Source: Areca catechu (Eukaryota; Streptophyta; Magnoliopsida; Arecales; Arecaceae). From it: DNA of 64,000 bases. Under the pieces are notes generated by a model, which was not told the origin of the DNA, did not search any database, and saw only the letters and a program-made list of their open reading frames with translations. Shown here piece by piece: positions 36,401 to 43,124 of the stretch. The stretch covers positions 43,448,354-43,512,353 of the forward strand of contig CM038044.1 of the NCBI GenBank assembly GCA_021397845.1. Direction: 5' to 3'. Position numbers and translations under genes: made by a program. The stretch's first letter is position 1, and each line of letters begins with the position of its first letter.

Positions 36401-38750
36401 CATGCCTGTGGCAGGGATCATATCGTAGTTGGAGTAGGGAATGGAGACTAGTATGTTCCTGCTATGGGGCATCCCTCAGGTGACGAGTATTAGTGGCCGC
36501 CGCTCCTAAAGCACATGCGACGAGAACGAACGGGAGCGAACCCAGCAACAATCGACATCCAGCAGAAGGTTGGTGAGCGCATGGTTTGATATCCAGGTGC
36601 AAGGTGTTGAGAGGTGGCCTGGTCCTCCAAGCTGGTTGATACATCTGGAATGGATTGAAACTTTGACACTATGCTGGACCAACCAAATCCTGATATATTA
36701 CATGATTAGCCAAATATCTTCAAAGAATTATAATTAAAATGGTTGACATCTTAGAAATGAAAGCTATGAAGCTCAAACAGCCTCCCAATGAAACTCATGA
36801 GAAATTTATGTTTCCCATATGGTGATCACAAGGAAAAGAGAAAGAGATGGTCCCCTTTCCGAGTCTATTTTTGGAGGTAAAATATCATATGAAAAAGTTG
36901 GTCAACTTTTTCATTGACCAATTTATCTATGTCGTCATGCTCTAATCAAAAAAATAAGGTTGCTAAGTTAATTTTTCATGGATAGTATTTATACATGAAA
37001 TGGGAGGAACACTTGCCCACCTAGAAAATGGATAAGTTCTTTTCCCATTATTCGGATAAAGTGGCTCTATTTTTTTGTTGCTAAAATACCATTCCTTATG
37101 CTGATACACTAATAAACCATAACCTCTCACCTTATAGGATTGTATATGAGAAAATTGGGCTTCAATGACATAGGGACAATACATGATAAGCATGTAAATT
37201 GGATGTGCAAGCATAAAGGGTATTATGAGAAGAATTGATAGATCTTAGCAACTTATCTAGAAAATTATAATGCAAAAGCACATGGGTGATGGATTCCGGA
37301 CTCATTTTCTAATGCATAAAAGAACATGGGTATACTTTTTTCCTGTCTATGTATTGCTTAGGTAACACTTATCTAGGAAAATGGGGACTCCCAATTAAGT
37401 TTTATACCCTCCAAAGAATGAGCCCTTAGGGGAATCATCTTTCCTTAGAGCCTCAAAAGAAATCTTTTGGAATATTCATTAAAAATACCTACATAGTGCC
37501 AAAATAAGATGTTTCCTCTGTATTGCATCCTCGATCCTTCCTGATAGCTAAGAAGCCAAAGCAACTAAAACAAGATGCCTAGTTCACATGGTTATATAAA
37601 TTGTCCTGGTTGATCTTCTACTTATATAGCCTAATGTCGGAACAGCTTAAACAGCAATAAAATCGTTGAAAGTATTTGACATCCCTCGACAAAAATATAT
37701 TAAAATTTAACAGAACATCTAGGTCAAGGCACCGGAGTTAGATTGTAGATGGGCTATTTTAGCAAGCAAATGAGATCATTGTGCTTCACATCCACCATTT
37801 CTGTCATTGGTTGTTTACATTGGCTACATATCATATTCACTTTGAAATATGAGTATTTTACTTGTTTTAAGGGTAATTCATGCCATATAATACAGAAATA
37901 AGCTGAAAGATAGATGATTTGAATGGCAATTACCATATGAAGTAATGACAATGGAGAGAACAGGAGAGTCGTGTGCTCGCCAGGAAAGCCCGTCCTTGAA
38001 ATTTCCACCTTTACCCGTCGGCGAATTGCTTGGTGCCGGCTGCTCCAAACTCCAAGACCGAATCTTCCCATCCTTGTGACCACTCCAAACCAACCCACTG
38101 GCCTCATCAACAACCAAGCACAGCGTGGGGGGAGTGCGGCACGACTCCCAGAAAGGAGCACTCTCCTCATCCCCTCTCTTGACCACACTCATCCCCCACC
38201 CGTCGAACACCTCGGAGAGATTCCAGAACCGGACACCGGACACCAGGCCGGCCCAGAGCTGGGAATCCGAGCAGGCGATGGTCCGGAGGAAGGAGCCTAC
38301 CTGCGTCTCGCGGAGAGGACGGGGCCTCAGCTCCAGCGAAGGCGGGCGGCCGGGATGGACTGCGGCCCGCGGGGGAATCTGGAAGATCCCCATCCCGCCA
38401 CCCCTGCCAACGAACTCCGGGAGCGCCCCGGCAGGAGACCGACCGGCCGCGACGCCGGAGACGGAGGAAGGAGGATTCCAGCGGTCCGAAGATCCGTCGG
38501 GAAGCCGGTGGGGTGGGAGAGGGAAAGGGAGGTGGGGATCGACAAAGAGGGAAGGAGGAGGAGAGGAATTAGAGTGACTGCTGTTGGTGGTGTTGTCGTC
38601 GACGTCGAAGAAGGGGTTGTTGGTGGCGGAGGCGTTGGGGTGGGGCTCGTCGGGGCTGTGCCGGCCGAGGGGGGTTTGGGGGATTATATCGGGGGCGAGA
38701 AGTTTGGTGAGTCGTTGAGCCCAGTCATCGTCTTCCATCCTTTCGCCCAT
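3044..38750 (-). CDS. FRA3: FRA3-like type II inositol polyphosphate 5-phosphatase, WD40 plus 5-phosphatase (3' end missing)
   Basis: Ten exons join in phase: 38750-37934, 11666-11414, 11272-10462, 8007-7883, 7709-7625, 4595-4430, 4235-4198, 4096-3841, 3601-3478, 3404-3044, giving 1012 codons. The N-terminus (1-155) is proline- and serine-rich. About six WD40-like units follow (about 160-560). The 5-phosphatase domain then carries GTWNVG (579-584), LQEVE (609-613), GDFNYRL (784-790), PAWCDRIL (861-868) and SDHKPV (902-907), so the catalytic set is complete. The last exon starts a C-terminal beta-domain. Plant family members run to about 1100 residues, so the final exon or exons lie left of position 1. 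The family removes the 5-phosphate from inositol phosphates and phosphoinositides; Arabidopsis FRA3 acts in fibre secondary walls and actin organisation. Paralogues At5PTase12 to 14 share this layout, so FRA3 itself is a best guess. Intron 1 is 26.3 kb and packed with transposons. Confidence 0.93.
3478..3601 (-). CDS. FRA3: FRA3-like exon 9 (PAWCDRIL block)
   Basis: The acceptor tttgtag|CATATG gives [18 protein letters not shown] and then [18 protein letters not shown]. It holds the PAWCDRIL substrate-binding and catalytic block. The donor is TCCCT|gtaagt at 3478/3477. 124 bases, phase one in and two out. Confidence 0.92.
3841..4096 (-). CDS. FRA3: FRA3-like exon 8 (GDFNYRL block)
   Basis: It begins [15 protein letters not shown] and includes the catalytic GDFNYRL, then [11 protein letters not shown] and [14 protein letters not shown]. 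The donor is TCAG|gtatta at 3841/3840. The acceptor ggcag|ACCCC was chosen because it keeps phase; another in-frame AG slightly upstream cannot be excluded. 256 bases. Confidence 0.88.
4198..4235 (-). CDS. FRA3: FRA3-like exon 7 (38-base micro-exon)
   Basis: The acceptor gatgcag|CTGGTG and donor CAAAT|gtatgt bound a 38-base exon reading [13 protein letters not shown]. It is too short to stand out on its own, but it exactly bridges the phases of exons 6 and 8 and fits the expected spacer between the FVNCHF and GDFNYRL blocks. Confidence 0.85.
4430..4595 (-). CDS. FRA3: FRA3-like exon 6
   Basis: The acceptor ctgcag|GGAGCT gives [15 protein letters not shown], then [23 protein letters not shown], a hallmark of this phosphatase family. 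The donor is GCAG|gttttg at 4430/4429. 166 bases, phase zero in and one out. Confidence 0.93.
4596..7624 (-). other. Intron 5 of the FRA3-like gene
   Basis: About 3.0 kb of AT-rich intron. It holds the hAT-like MITE at 6146-6360 and homopolymer T tracts near 5165 and 5631-5650. No other gene or element was recognised. Confidence 0.8.
6146..6360. mobile_element. hAT-like MITE, copy 1 (215 bp, perfect 8-bp target duplication)
   Basis: The ends are caaggttttaaatcc and, inverted, caaggatttagg. Both flanks are ATTCAAAC (6138-6145 and 6361-6368), a perfect 8-bp target duplication, as expected for hAT-type transposition. The interior repeats 'tgggac' and 'atccc' motifs on both strands. A second family member is at 34364-34577. 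There is no coding capacity; it must have been moved in trans. Confidence 0.85.
7625..7709 (-). CDS. FRA3: FRA3-like exon 5
   Basis: The acceptor cgtag|GGCTAG gives [28 protein letters not shown], ending at donor AAG|gtactc. It is 85 bases long, and phases close with exon 4. The segment is a conserved part of the 5-phosphatase core. Confidence 0.92.
7883..8007 (-). CDS. FRA3: FRA3-like exon 4
   Basis: The acceptor ttttag|GTAGGACTT gives [16 protein letters not shown], and the exon ends [13 protein letters not shown] with donor TATG|gtaaat. It is 125 bases long, missed by simple ORF calling, and supported by exact phase with exons 3 and 5 and by the family pattern WWLD...GSRQLAGLL. Confidence 0.92.
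8480..8660. repeat. Alternating purine-pyrimidine low-complexity tract
   Basis: Irregular TGCA, TGTGCA and GCATGC repeats run for about 180 bases. Short open frames on both strands here (H, M, C and T rich) are products of this composition, not genes. Confidence 0.7.
10352..10400. repeat. (CA)n microsatellite with poly-A
   Basis: Interrupted (CA)n, then (TACA)n, then an A run, just inside intron 3. Useful as a polymorphic marker. Confidence 0.85.
10462..11272 (-). CDS. FRA3: FRA3-like exon 3 (WD blades and start of catalytic domain)
   Basis: The acceptor cacag|GGATTC completes the TGG codon. Encoded features in order are three more WD-like blades ([46 protein letters not shown]), then the first catalytic motifs GTWNVG and [11 protein letters not shown]. 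The donor is AAAGAAACT|gtaaga at 10462/10461. Length 811 bases, phase two in and zero out. A (CA)n tract lies in the intron about 65 bases past the donor. Confidence 0.94.
11414..11666 (-). CDS. FRA3: FRA3-like exon 2
   Basis: The acceptor attccag|GGGAATTG opens the WD blade [19 protein letters not shown]. The donor is CTGTG|gtataac at 11414/11413. The 253 bases keep phase from exon 1 (one base in, two bases out). The protein continues with [16 protein letters not shown] and [13 protein letters not shown], a pattern typical of the plant WD40 5-phosphatases. Confidence 0.93.
12270..12560. repeat. Fold-back element with long inverted arms
   Basis: The left arm (12270-12370) and the complement of the right arm (12470-12560) match over most of their length: both run GA-rich, then GGAGGG, a CT-rich stretch, CAATCAAAA, AGGG and TGTCC. 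The centre holds repeated 'aagtgaagtc' and its inverse. It is flanked by (GA)n and (CT)n tracts, possibly the target. No transposase. It may be a MITE or a simple fold-back repeat. Confidence 0.6.
13881..14864 (-). repeat. 3' LTR of the 22.8-kb Tat element
   Basis: Starts TGTTGCC and ends TGTATCA on plus. It aligns along its length with 35722-36700, including the block 'gatgcctaaatcagtct' near 14059. Many differences are C/T and G/A transitions, so the insertion is old. The purine tract (complement of 14865-14884) lies immediately outside. Confidence 0.9.
14865..14884 (-). other. Polypurine tract
   Basis: On minus it reads AAAGTGGGGGGCATC directly before the LTR. This is the expected primer site for plus-strand synthesis. 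Confidence 0.8.
15456..15464 (+). promoter_or_regulatory. TATA-like box upstream of the antisense ORF
   Basis: tataaaaag lies about 160 bases before the first codons of the plus-strand gypsy-type ORF at 15627. It suggests that the antisense ORF had its own promoter, independent of the LTR. Function is inferred. Confidence 0.4.
15627..17760 (+). pseudogene. Broken antisense ORF: gypsy-type transposase domain plus coiled coil
   Basis: Read across frames, 15790-16080 carries a pattern (GLRIPMLP, then a WYRL-like stretch, [22 protein letters not shown]) that matches the plant 'putative gypsy type transposon' domain (PF04195) also seen at 40404 and 59900. Further on, 17145-17423 is a coiled coil ([20 protein letters not shown]). 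A tail at about 17500-17700 has the [17 protein letters not shown] motif. Frameshifts and stops separate the parts. These ORFs belong to the retrotransposon, not to the host. Their role is unknown. A 3'-UTR-like AT-rich stretch with possible poly-A signals follows near 17740-17800. Confidence 0.65.
17983..19670 (+). pseudogene. Second antisense coding block, broken
   Basis: 17983-18495 is open for 170 codons, an A-, P- and T-rich low-complexity frame with no recognised domain. 18640-18800 encodes a coiled-coil-like stretch ([20 protein letters not shown]). 19450-19670 ends with a segment [22 protein letters not shown] that resembles the conserved end of Tat antisense ORFs (compare the FHQGFQECRRKAF tail at about 43420). 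It probably continues the antisense ORF region or is a second copy of it. Confidence 0.5.
20134..20143 (+). promoter_or_regulatory. TATA box of a lost antisense transcript
   Basis: ctataaatag sits in a GC-rich setting. It is equivalent in position to the TATA box at 43057 of the other Tat element, but the ORF it would have served is no longer readable. Confidence 0.4.
20640..20940. repeat. Palindrome-rich 'accggttc' repeat, probably a MITE
   Basis: A dense run of accggt, ggttcgaacc and ggtaccgtacc motifs, many of them self-complementary. The outer ends read tgaaccgt (left) and, inverted, tgaaccga (right). I could not find a clean target duplication, so the element class is open. Confidence 0.45.
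21813..23048 (-). mobile_element. Solo LTR (1236 bp) inside the minisatellite
   Basis: The block starts TGATGGTACTG and ends CCCACATCA, with flanks AGACC (21808-21812) and AGACA (23049-23053). It has no coding content. It carries 'ctgatggctaagtcagt' at about 21920, the box shared by the other Tat-type LTRs here, and in the same relative direction, so minus orientation is inferred. Outside it the minisatellite resumes. Confidence 0.65.
23731..25487 (+). repeat. 5' LTR of the LARD-like element
   Basis: Matches 27303-29058 closely. It contains an internal duplication of about 170 bases ('ggtgctgcgaagg' to 'gataccttggaacccc', near 23741 and again near 23915), also present in the 3' LTR. Confidence 0.85.
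25488..27302 (+). repeat. Non-coding interior with a 115-bp tandem repeat
   Basis: Begins with the primer-binding site. About 26640-27050 contains three to four units of about 115 bases with the phrases 'ggccgctctcagattg', 'gaagttaagcctaggaggag' and 'tccaaggagtgcc'. Short open frames here follow the repeat period and are not genes. Confidence 0.7.
27303..29058 (+). repeat. 3' LTR of the LARD-like element
   Basis: Direct copy of 23731-25487. Preceded by the purine tract and ending TGACA, the inverse of its TGTCA start. Confidence 0.83.
29660..30900 (-). pseudogene. Integrase of the 22.8-kb Tat element, broken
   Basis: On minus, in broken frames: a remnant of the zinc-binding region ([12 protein letters not shown], about 30700), the core [27 protein letters not shown] (about 30470-30560), [10 protein letters not shown] (about 30370) and [10 protein letters not shown] (about 30270). 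The D, D and E catalytic residues are still visible. The C-terminal chromodomain-like end (GKLF to GPT) lies near 29790-29880. Several stops prevent expression. This protein would insert element cDNA into the genome. Confidence 0.75.
30950..31500 (-). pseudogene. RNase H of the 22.8-kb Tat element, broken
   Basis: Frames on minus give [15 protein letters not shown], then [21 protein letters not shown] and a [10 protein letters not shown] stretch. This is the RNase H domain that degrades the RNA template. Stops interrupt it. It lies between the 306-bp duplication and the integrase. Confidence 0.65.
31544..32155. repeat. Exact 306-bp tandem duplication
   Basis: 31544-31849 and 31850-32155 appear identical base for base, from 'gttgataatgaatatcg' to 'aaataaagata'. 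The period is 306 = 3 x 102, so a minus frame stays open through both copies and shows a 102-residue repeat. It lies between RT and RNase H of a heavily mutated element, so identity implies a recent event or an assembly error. Confidence 0.92.
32330..33330 (-). pseudogene. Reverse transcriptase of the 22.8-kb Tat element, broken
   Basis: The clearest part is 32480-32671, [15 protein letters not shown] to [12 protein letters not shown]. The catalytic YVDD box has become YVGD. Upstream, near 32850-32900, the complement shows the CHWQVGIGFPHQ-like start of the RT palm, and 33100-33300 holds the region between protease and RT. Many stops and shifts. Confidence 0.7.
33544..33795 (-). pseudogene. 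Aspartic protease remnant of the Tat element
   Basis: [23 protein letters not shown] corresponds to the retroviral-type protease of Tat elements, where the usual D-[SG] active site (DNGSS) is NNGSS here. The catalytic aspartate is therefore lost. Confidence 0.7.
33800..35400 (-). pseudogene. gag of the 22.8-kb Tat element, broken
   Basis: 34640-35050 read on minus gives the gag pattern: a [11 protein letters not shown] start, then [29 protein letters not shown]. It is interrupted by the MITE at 34364-34577 and by stops. Limits are approximate. Confidence 0.6.
34364..34577. mobile_element. hAT-like MITE, copy 2 (214 bp)
   Basis: Starts caaggattcgggtccc and ends ggatttaaaaccttg, the same ends as the copy at 6146-6360. 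Flanks are CTTCTCAG (34356-34363) and CCTCTCAG (34578-34585), an 8-bp target duplication with one change. It interrupts the gag remnant of the Tat element, so it moved after that element arrived. Confidence 0.8.
35702..35721 (-). other. Primer-binding site of the 22.8-kb Tat element, decayed
   Basis: On minus it reads TATTGACATTAGAGGAAGGG. It aligns with the intact site of the second Tat element (AATTGGCGCGCCAGGAAGG, 49721-49744), with differences mainly at CG positions. Confidence 0.6.
35722..36700 (-). repeat. 5' LTR of the 22.8-kb Tat element
   Basis: Starts TGTTGCC on plus and ends TATATTA, where the expected final CA has become TA. The right flank CATGA starts at 36701. It pairs with 13881-14864. 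Confidence 0.88.
36706..37933 (-). other. Remaining 5' part of FRA3-like intron 1
   Basis: AT-rich, no gene or named repeat seen. It lies between the Tat insertion and the exon 1 donor. Confidence 0.7.
37934..38750 (-). CDS. FRA3: FRA3-like exon 1 (residues 1-272 plus one base)
   Basis: The ATG at 38750 gives [10 protein letters not shown]; a second ATG five codons on is the alternative start. The exon encodes an acidic start, a low-complexity N, S and P stretch, then two WD-like blades ([14 protein letters not shown] near 165-178 and [16 protein letters not shown] near 220-235). The donor is TATG|gtaatt at 37934/37933. The exon is very GC-rich, unlike the rest of the gene, which is common for first exons of monocot genes. 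The spliced codon G joins exon 2 to give SYG-ELWSG. Confidence 0.92.
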
Positions 38751-38903
38751 TTCTTTGGTGGTGGCGTCGATGGGAGGAGACGGAAGGGACGGGAGAGCGG
38801 GGAGTGGTTGGATCCTTCGAATGAGGTCAGATGTATGATTATTTGGAGAAGAGGGGAGTTTGGTCTGCGTAGATCGTAAGAAAATTTTTTATCTCACTAT
38901 TAT
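38751..38903 (-). promoter_or_regulatory. FRA3-like 5' leader and proximal promoter remnant
   Basis: Only 148 bases separate the ATG from the target duplication ATTAT (38899-38903) of the Tat element. No TATA box is obvious in this GC-rich then AT-rich stretch, so the core promoter is either TATA-less or was moved 11.6 kb away by the insertion. Confidence 0.5.
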
Positions 38904-39699
38904 TGTTGGCGTTGAGTCCTTGAATCGACGGACCGAAATTGAATCGACCGATCAAAATTGAATCGATCGATCAAAATTACTGCACCACAGGACCGTTTTC
39001 TATTATCTACAAAATAAGTTTTTTATCAAAGTTATTATGATAAAGAATACTTCGATATCTAAGTCAGTAGCGGATCCCAGCCACCGAATGAAGAAAGATA
39101 TCGAAAGTATGAGAAAAAAGCTCTTAAATATGTGTGAGTGTATGTGAGCGTTTGCATACCTCCCCTCCCATTATTCTGACCACCATTTAAAAGGAGGCCT
39201 CCGACCTGCGGCCCGCTCTTTTTTCGGTGATTATGAAAAGTCAATTTCTTCCATGATTGGTGATCGTGGATTGTCATTGAGCGGTTCCGACCAGATCGGA
39301 GGCGTGGCAACTGGAGTTGCACGCCATGATCGTGGCATGGAGAGTGTCGATTGTAACCGTTGGTTATAGTTGCCTATCTGGGCCAGATCGTGGTCCCATC
39401 TTCGGATTTTTCCTTTGCATAAGCCGAAGACTTGGCGTTTGCCCCAGGGCCGGAGATTGTGTCTACGGCTGGGACTGAAGAGCGTGTCTTTGGAAGTCGG
39501 CGAGAAACTTGGTCTTCAGACAGAGCCGAAGACGTCGTTCGAAGTTCTGTCCTTCGGATGTCGTAGTTCGGTGAGAAGCCTTGGGTTGCCCGCAGTTGGC
39601 CTAGCCTTTCCCTGGTCCGAAGTCCGTGGTTCGGAGGAAAAAGGCCTTCGGCCAGTCAAGCCGGAGTTCGGTTTATAGCTGAACCGAGATATCCCAACA
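38904..39699 (-). repeat. 3' LTR of the 11.6-kb Tat element, next to the FRA3-like gene
   Basis: Contains an extra repeated 'gaatcgaccgatcaaaatt' segment near 38930-38980 that the other LTR lacks. On minus a TATA-like 'catatttaag' lies at about 39123-39133, pointing towards the host gene. The shared LTR box is at 39050-39068. Confidence 0.92.
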
Positions 39700-39718
39700 G
39701 TTGCCCCCCTACTCTCAG
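39700..39718 (-). other. Polypurine tract
   Basis: On minus it reads GAGAGTAGGGGGGCAAC directly before the 3' LTR. Confidence 0.85.
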
Positions 39719-40229
39719 TTTTCGAAGTTAAGGTTTGTCTCGAGAAGTGAGAGTATTAATGCTTTGTCGTTTTCCTCCCAGTGGATAATTATGGGATCTC
39801 TGATTGGACTGTCCATCACGACTGCTAGTTGATCCGAGAGTCAGGCGGTGGACAGCTGTCACCCCCAGGTTGGGGAGGAAGGAAAAAGCGAGCGGCCTTG
39901 GGATCGTCTCTCCTTTTCTCGTTGCACGATGGTTAAGCCAATCTGTTGGTTGAGATTTGGGTAGTTGTGGTGGCTTCCCTTCGTCCGTTGGATGATGGAT
40001 GCACCTCATCCCGGTGGTTAGTTGAAGGCGGGTTACCTCCCTGGGTAACCTGGGGTCAAATCAACCTGGTAGGGCTTCAGAGATCCCTGCTTTTTTTTGG
40101 GAAAAGGGTGAAGGTCCGGCTAAGGAAGCTTCTTTAGCCTCATCTCATCCTTCGTCCAACTTGTTCTGGACTACCAGTCTATTCCGCAGGTAGAATCTTT
40201 CTTCTGCCCCCTTGCTTCATTCTTTTGTC

Positions 40230-42416
40230 ATGGAAGAAACCGTAGAAAGTCAGGGAGAACAAATTGGGCCCTCGGGGGCAGGTGACGTAGTAGGTCTGGA
40301 GTCGATTTCCAGCTCTGTTTCTCAGTGTAAGGTGGCCCTTCTTTGAGAACACTATTGCATTCCCGAGGAGTTCCACTTCGTCCTCCCAGCACTCAAGGAA
40401 CGAGTGAACAAACCTCCCCTTGGGTGTCTAGCCGTGTATGAAGATCATCTAAAAGCTGGTCTTCGGTTTCCTCCGCACTCCTTCTTCATCAAGATCTTTT
40501 GCTTGTACCAAGTAGTGCCGGCGCAGTTGATCCTGAACAGCATCCAGAACATCTGTGGGTTCCTGATTATGTGCAGCATCGCAAACGTAGTACCTAGGAC
40601 CAATATGTTCACGGCCCTTTTCACTTTCAAGAAGGATTTCCACAGCAATGGATGGTGGGTGATTGGCCCTAGATCAAGCCGTAAGGTCATAAGGATATGC
40701 CCAGCGCCATCCACGGGTGGAAACTCGTTTTTGTGTTTGTGTTGTCTTTTGACCCATGGGGCTTCGACACTGTGTGGAAGAAGCCTTGCCTGACCGCCAA
40801 TGACGGGAAGAAGGTCTTGGCGGCCGATCAGTCGGACTATGATCTCTTGGTCAACTCCGAAGTTTCCCCCATCTGGGAACTGTTGGAGAAGAGAAATCTC
40901 CATCGGGCGGGAATTAGCAGGTTCCCCTTATTAGGTATAGCGATGGAAATTTCTGCTCATCTTTCCCGGTTTTATTGTAGCTCAGTCAATTGAAATGAAT
41001 TTTTTTGCTTGTAGGCGGCGGGATGAAGCCCGGTGTGAGCTGGCTCCATCAGACTTCGGAGAAGAGGGTAGCACAAGCCCCTCTCACCAGGTCTGCAGTT
41101 CGGAAGAGGGCTCGAAGGGACGGCCTCGAGAGGGACCAAAGCACTTCGTCTTCCCGGGGCACCTTAGGAGAAGACGTAGCAGTCGCGGAAGGGGCTCCGT
41201 CGAGACCCTGTCCAGTCGAAACTCCACTGACGGCTGTCTTCCCGGTTCACACAGCAGGGAGTCCACCTCAAGGAGTGGATGTGCCACCATTTTGTCCCCC
41301 TGCAGCTAATAGGGGCAAAGCGCGACAAGTCGAGGGAGAGTTCACACGTGGAGCTTCCTCAGCTGGAGGCCGTTCGACAAACTCTTCGGAGCTTTCGCCT
41401 ACGGGGGGACTGCTGGTCCCGGCTGTAGCTAGGCAGGCGTTGAAGGGTACGCTACTGCCTCATGACCTGGCGGTTCTTCGAAATCAGAACCTTCCCAGGG
41501 TATTCGATTCTGCCTTCTCCGCCCTACGGTAGGTACGACTCTTGCCATCCCCTTTGTACTGAGAGTTGTTCGATTTATGACCCCACATTCTTGATGCAGC
41601 TGGTGTACGACCTCACCTTTATGGAGGAGGGCCTGGGAAACGTCAACAGCCTCATCCATGGCCTCAAGGAGGAGCTTCATACTGCTAGGGCCGCCACGGA
41701 AATAGCTGAAGAGTTGAGGCAGTCTATGGACGACCGCCACATCCGGGTGAACGATGAAGTTCGTGAACTGAAGGGCAAACTGAAAAGTGCCCACCTGACA
41801 ATGGCGGAGCAAGGGGTAGGGTGGAGAAAGAGCATGAAACAAATCGACTCCCTGGAGCAGGCTGCCAGGGAGGATCAGGAGAAGATAGAAAGCCTGACCA
41901 AGATGGTGGAGGAAGCTTCTAAGAGGGCCGAAGAGGCGATCCTAGAGTCCGAAGCCGCCAAGAGAGAGTCCGTGTCTTTGAGGAAGCGGGTAGACGATGC
42001 CGTGGCAGATTCCAAAATGTCTTCACAATTCCAAGCGGAAATAGATGAAGCGTCTTTGTACGGCTACTAGCATGGCTTCAACGACGGACTTTCCAAGGTA
42101 AAGGAGGCCTTCCCTCACCTCGACCTTTCCGGCATCCCTCCCTTCGATATAGCTAAAGAGGAAGAAGAGGAAGTGGAGGGGGCCGAAGCCGTAGTTGAGG
42201 CCGAAGAGGTGCCTTGTCCGGATAAGGGGACCATTACCTTAGTCGAAATCTGGAGGTGACCCCAATTCCGATTCCGGTTCAGGAGGAAGCTCAGGCTAGA
42301 GGAGTCCAAGCCGAAGGTTCTCCGGTCCCGGCACTGATTGATGAGGTCCTCTCAGCACAAGTTGATAAGCTGCTTCAGTCTTGTGGTGTGGAGTCTCCTC
42401 CTATTGATGTTGAGTG
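40230..42416 (+). pseudogene. Antisense ORF of the 11.6-kb element: gypsy-type transposase domain plus coiled coil
   Basis: Starts at ATG 40230 (MEETVESQGEQIG). An early TGA lies near 40344. 40404-40690 gives EDHLKAGLRFPPHSFF, then VVPAQLILNSIQNICGF and a GWWVIGPRSS end, which is the PF04195 gypsy-type domain. A frameshift leads into 40697 (MPSAIHGWKLVFVFV). After likely introns (one ending ttgtag near 41015, another from about 41530 to 41600 ending gatgcag) come a basic linker and a long coiled coil (41600-42070, LVYDLTFMEEGLGN to FQAEIDEASL). A TAG precedes HGFNDGLSKV and an acidic tail. It belongs to the element. Function unknown; such antisense ORFs are typical of Tat elements. Confidence 0.8.
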
Positions 42417-42980
42417 ATTTGGGTCGCTTTGGATATATTTTCTTTCTTTCTCCTTTGTATTATCAATGGATTTTGTATGATAATTTCTTCAGATTTTGAA
42501 ATGACTTCTTCCTTCTTTGCATATGCAATGTTATGCTTCATATGTAGCTTGAACTGGTTTTATCGTTTTTTCTTCTGCTTGGTGGAACAGTCGTGGCCAA
42601 AGGCCATTTAATTGATAGTTGACGAAGATGAATTCTAGAACGGATCAGAACTCCATTGCCGAAGATCGTCTACGATTGGTCAGGCCGGTGTCACTTTCCT
42701 TTTGATATTAAATCTACCTGTTGGGGCGGACAGGTGTCAACTCCCCGTTAACCGGTGATTAGAAAAGTTTGATTGTAATTTTTGTTGTCCATGTGGCACG
42801 TCGATATTCGTACAGTCATGATTTCTTGCACCCTGTGTACCGCCAGGTCTCCCTTTTCCAAAAAGGAGCCATTAATGTTGCCATCGCACGATGAGAATTT
42901 CTTCGGATTCAAAGCGATGGCAGTTATCGTCTTGGGAATGGCCCCCGAGTGACCTTCTGGTTCTCGAAGTGTCGCCTGGA

Positions 42981-43064
42981 CACGTGGCACTTTCTGACAT
43001 GGCTGGGAAAGGATGTAGAGCACGCCTCCCCGCAGTCGGTTGTGGGTGCAGGGTCTCATAAATA
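42981..43064 (+). promoter_or_regulatory. Putative promoter of the small antisense ORF: G-box and TATA box
   Basis: cacgtggca (G-box core CACGTG at 42981-42986) is followed by cataaata at 43057-43064, 61 bases before the ATG at 43125. The order and spacing fit a plant pol II promoter that points against the element's own transcript. Confidence 0.5.
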
Positions 43065-43124
43065 GGACCATGCATTCTACTGTCAAGGGCCATCATTTTT
43101 GTAGACTCCTTCCTTCCATTAAAA

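Larger units (their letters stand above)
13881..36700 (-). mobile_element. Tat-type Ty3/gypsy retrotransposon, about 22.8 kb with nested insertions
   Basis: Direct LTRs lie at 13881-14864 and 35722-36700. Flanks are CATGG on the left (13876-13880) and CATGA on the right (36701-36705), one transition apart. A purine tract abuts the left LTR and a primer-binding-like site abuts the right one, so the element runs on the minus strand. Order on minus: gag, protease, RT, RNase H, integrase, minisatellite, then antisense ORFs on the plus strand. An additional antisense ORF before the 3' LTR is a known feature of the Tat lineage. All coding parts are broken by stops. Nested inserts: 21813-23048, 23229-29455 (holding 23731-29058) and 34364-34577. 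Confidence 0.9.
11667..37933 (-). other. Intron 1 of the FRA3-like gene (26.3 kb, transposon-filled)
   Basis: Bounded by donor gtaatt at 37933 and acceptor attccag at 11667. Removing the Tat element and one target-site copy (13881-36705) leaves about 3.4 kb of original intron. Host remnants are 11667-13880 and 36706-37933; both are AT-rich with no recognised gene. About 12900-13870 may be old element debris, but nothing in it could be named. Confidence 0.9.

Noticed and set aside
37971..38879. 302- and 150-codon open frames on plus opposite exon 1
   Set aside because: Shadows of the GC-rich first exon of the FRA3-like gene on the other strand. Composition is R-, G- and P-rich and without motifs.
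40404..42070. Possible host gene for a coiled-coil protein
   Set aside because: The gypsy-type domain, location between two LTRs and repeated occurrence in three elements show it is a retrotransposon antisense ORF.
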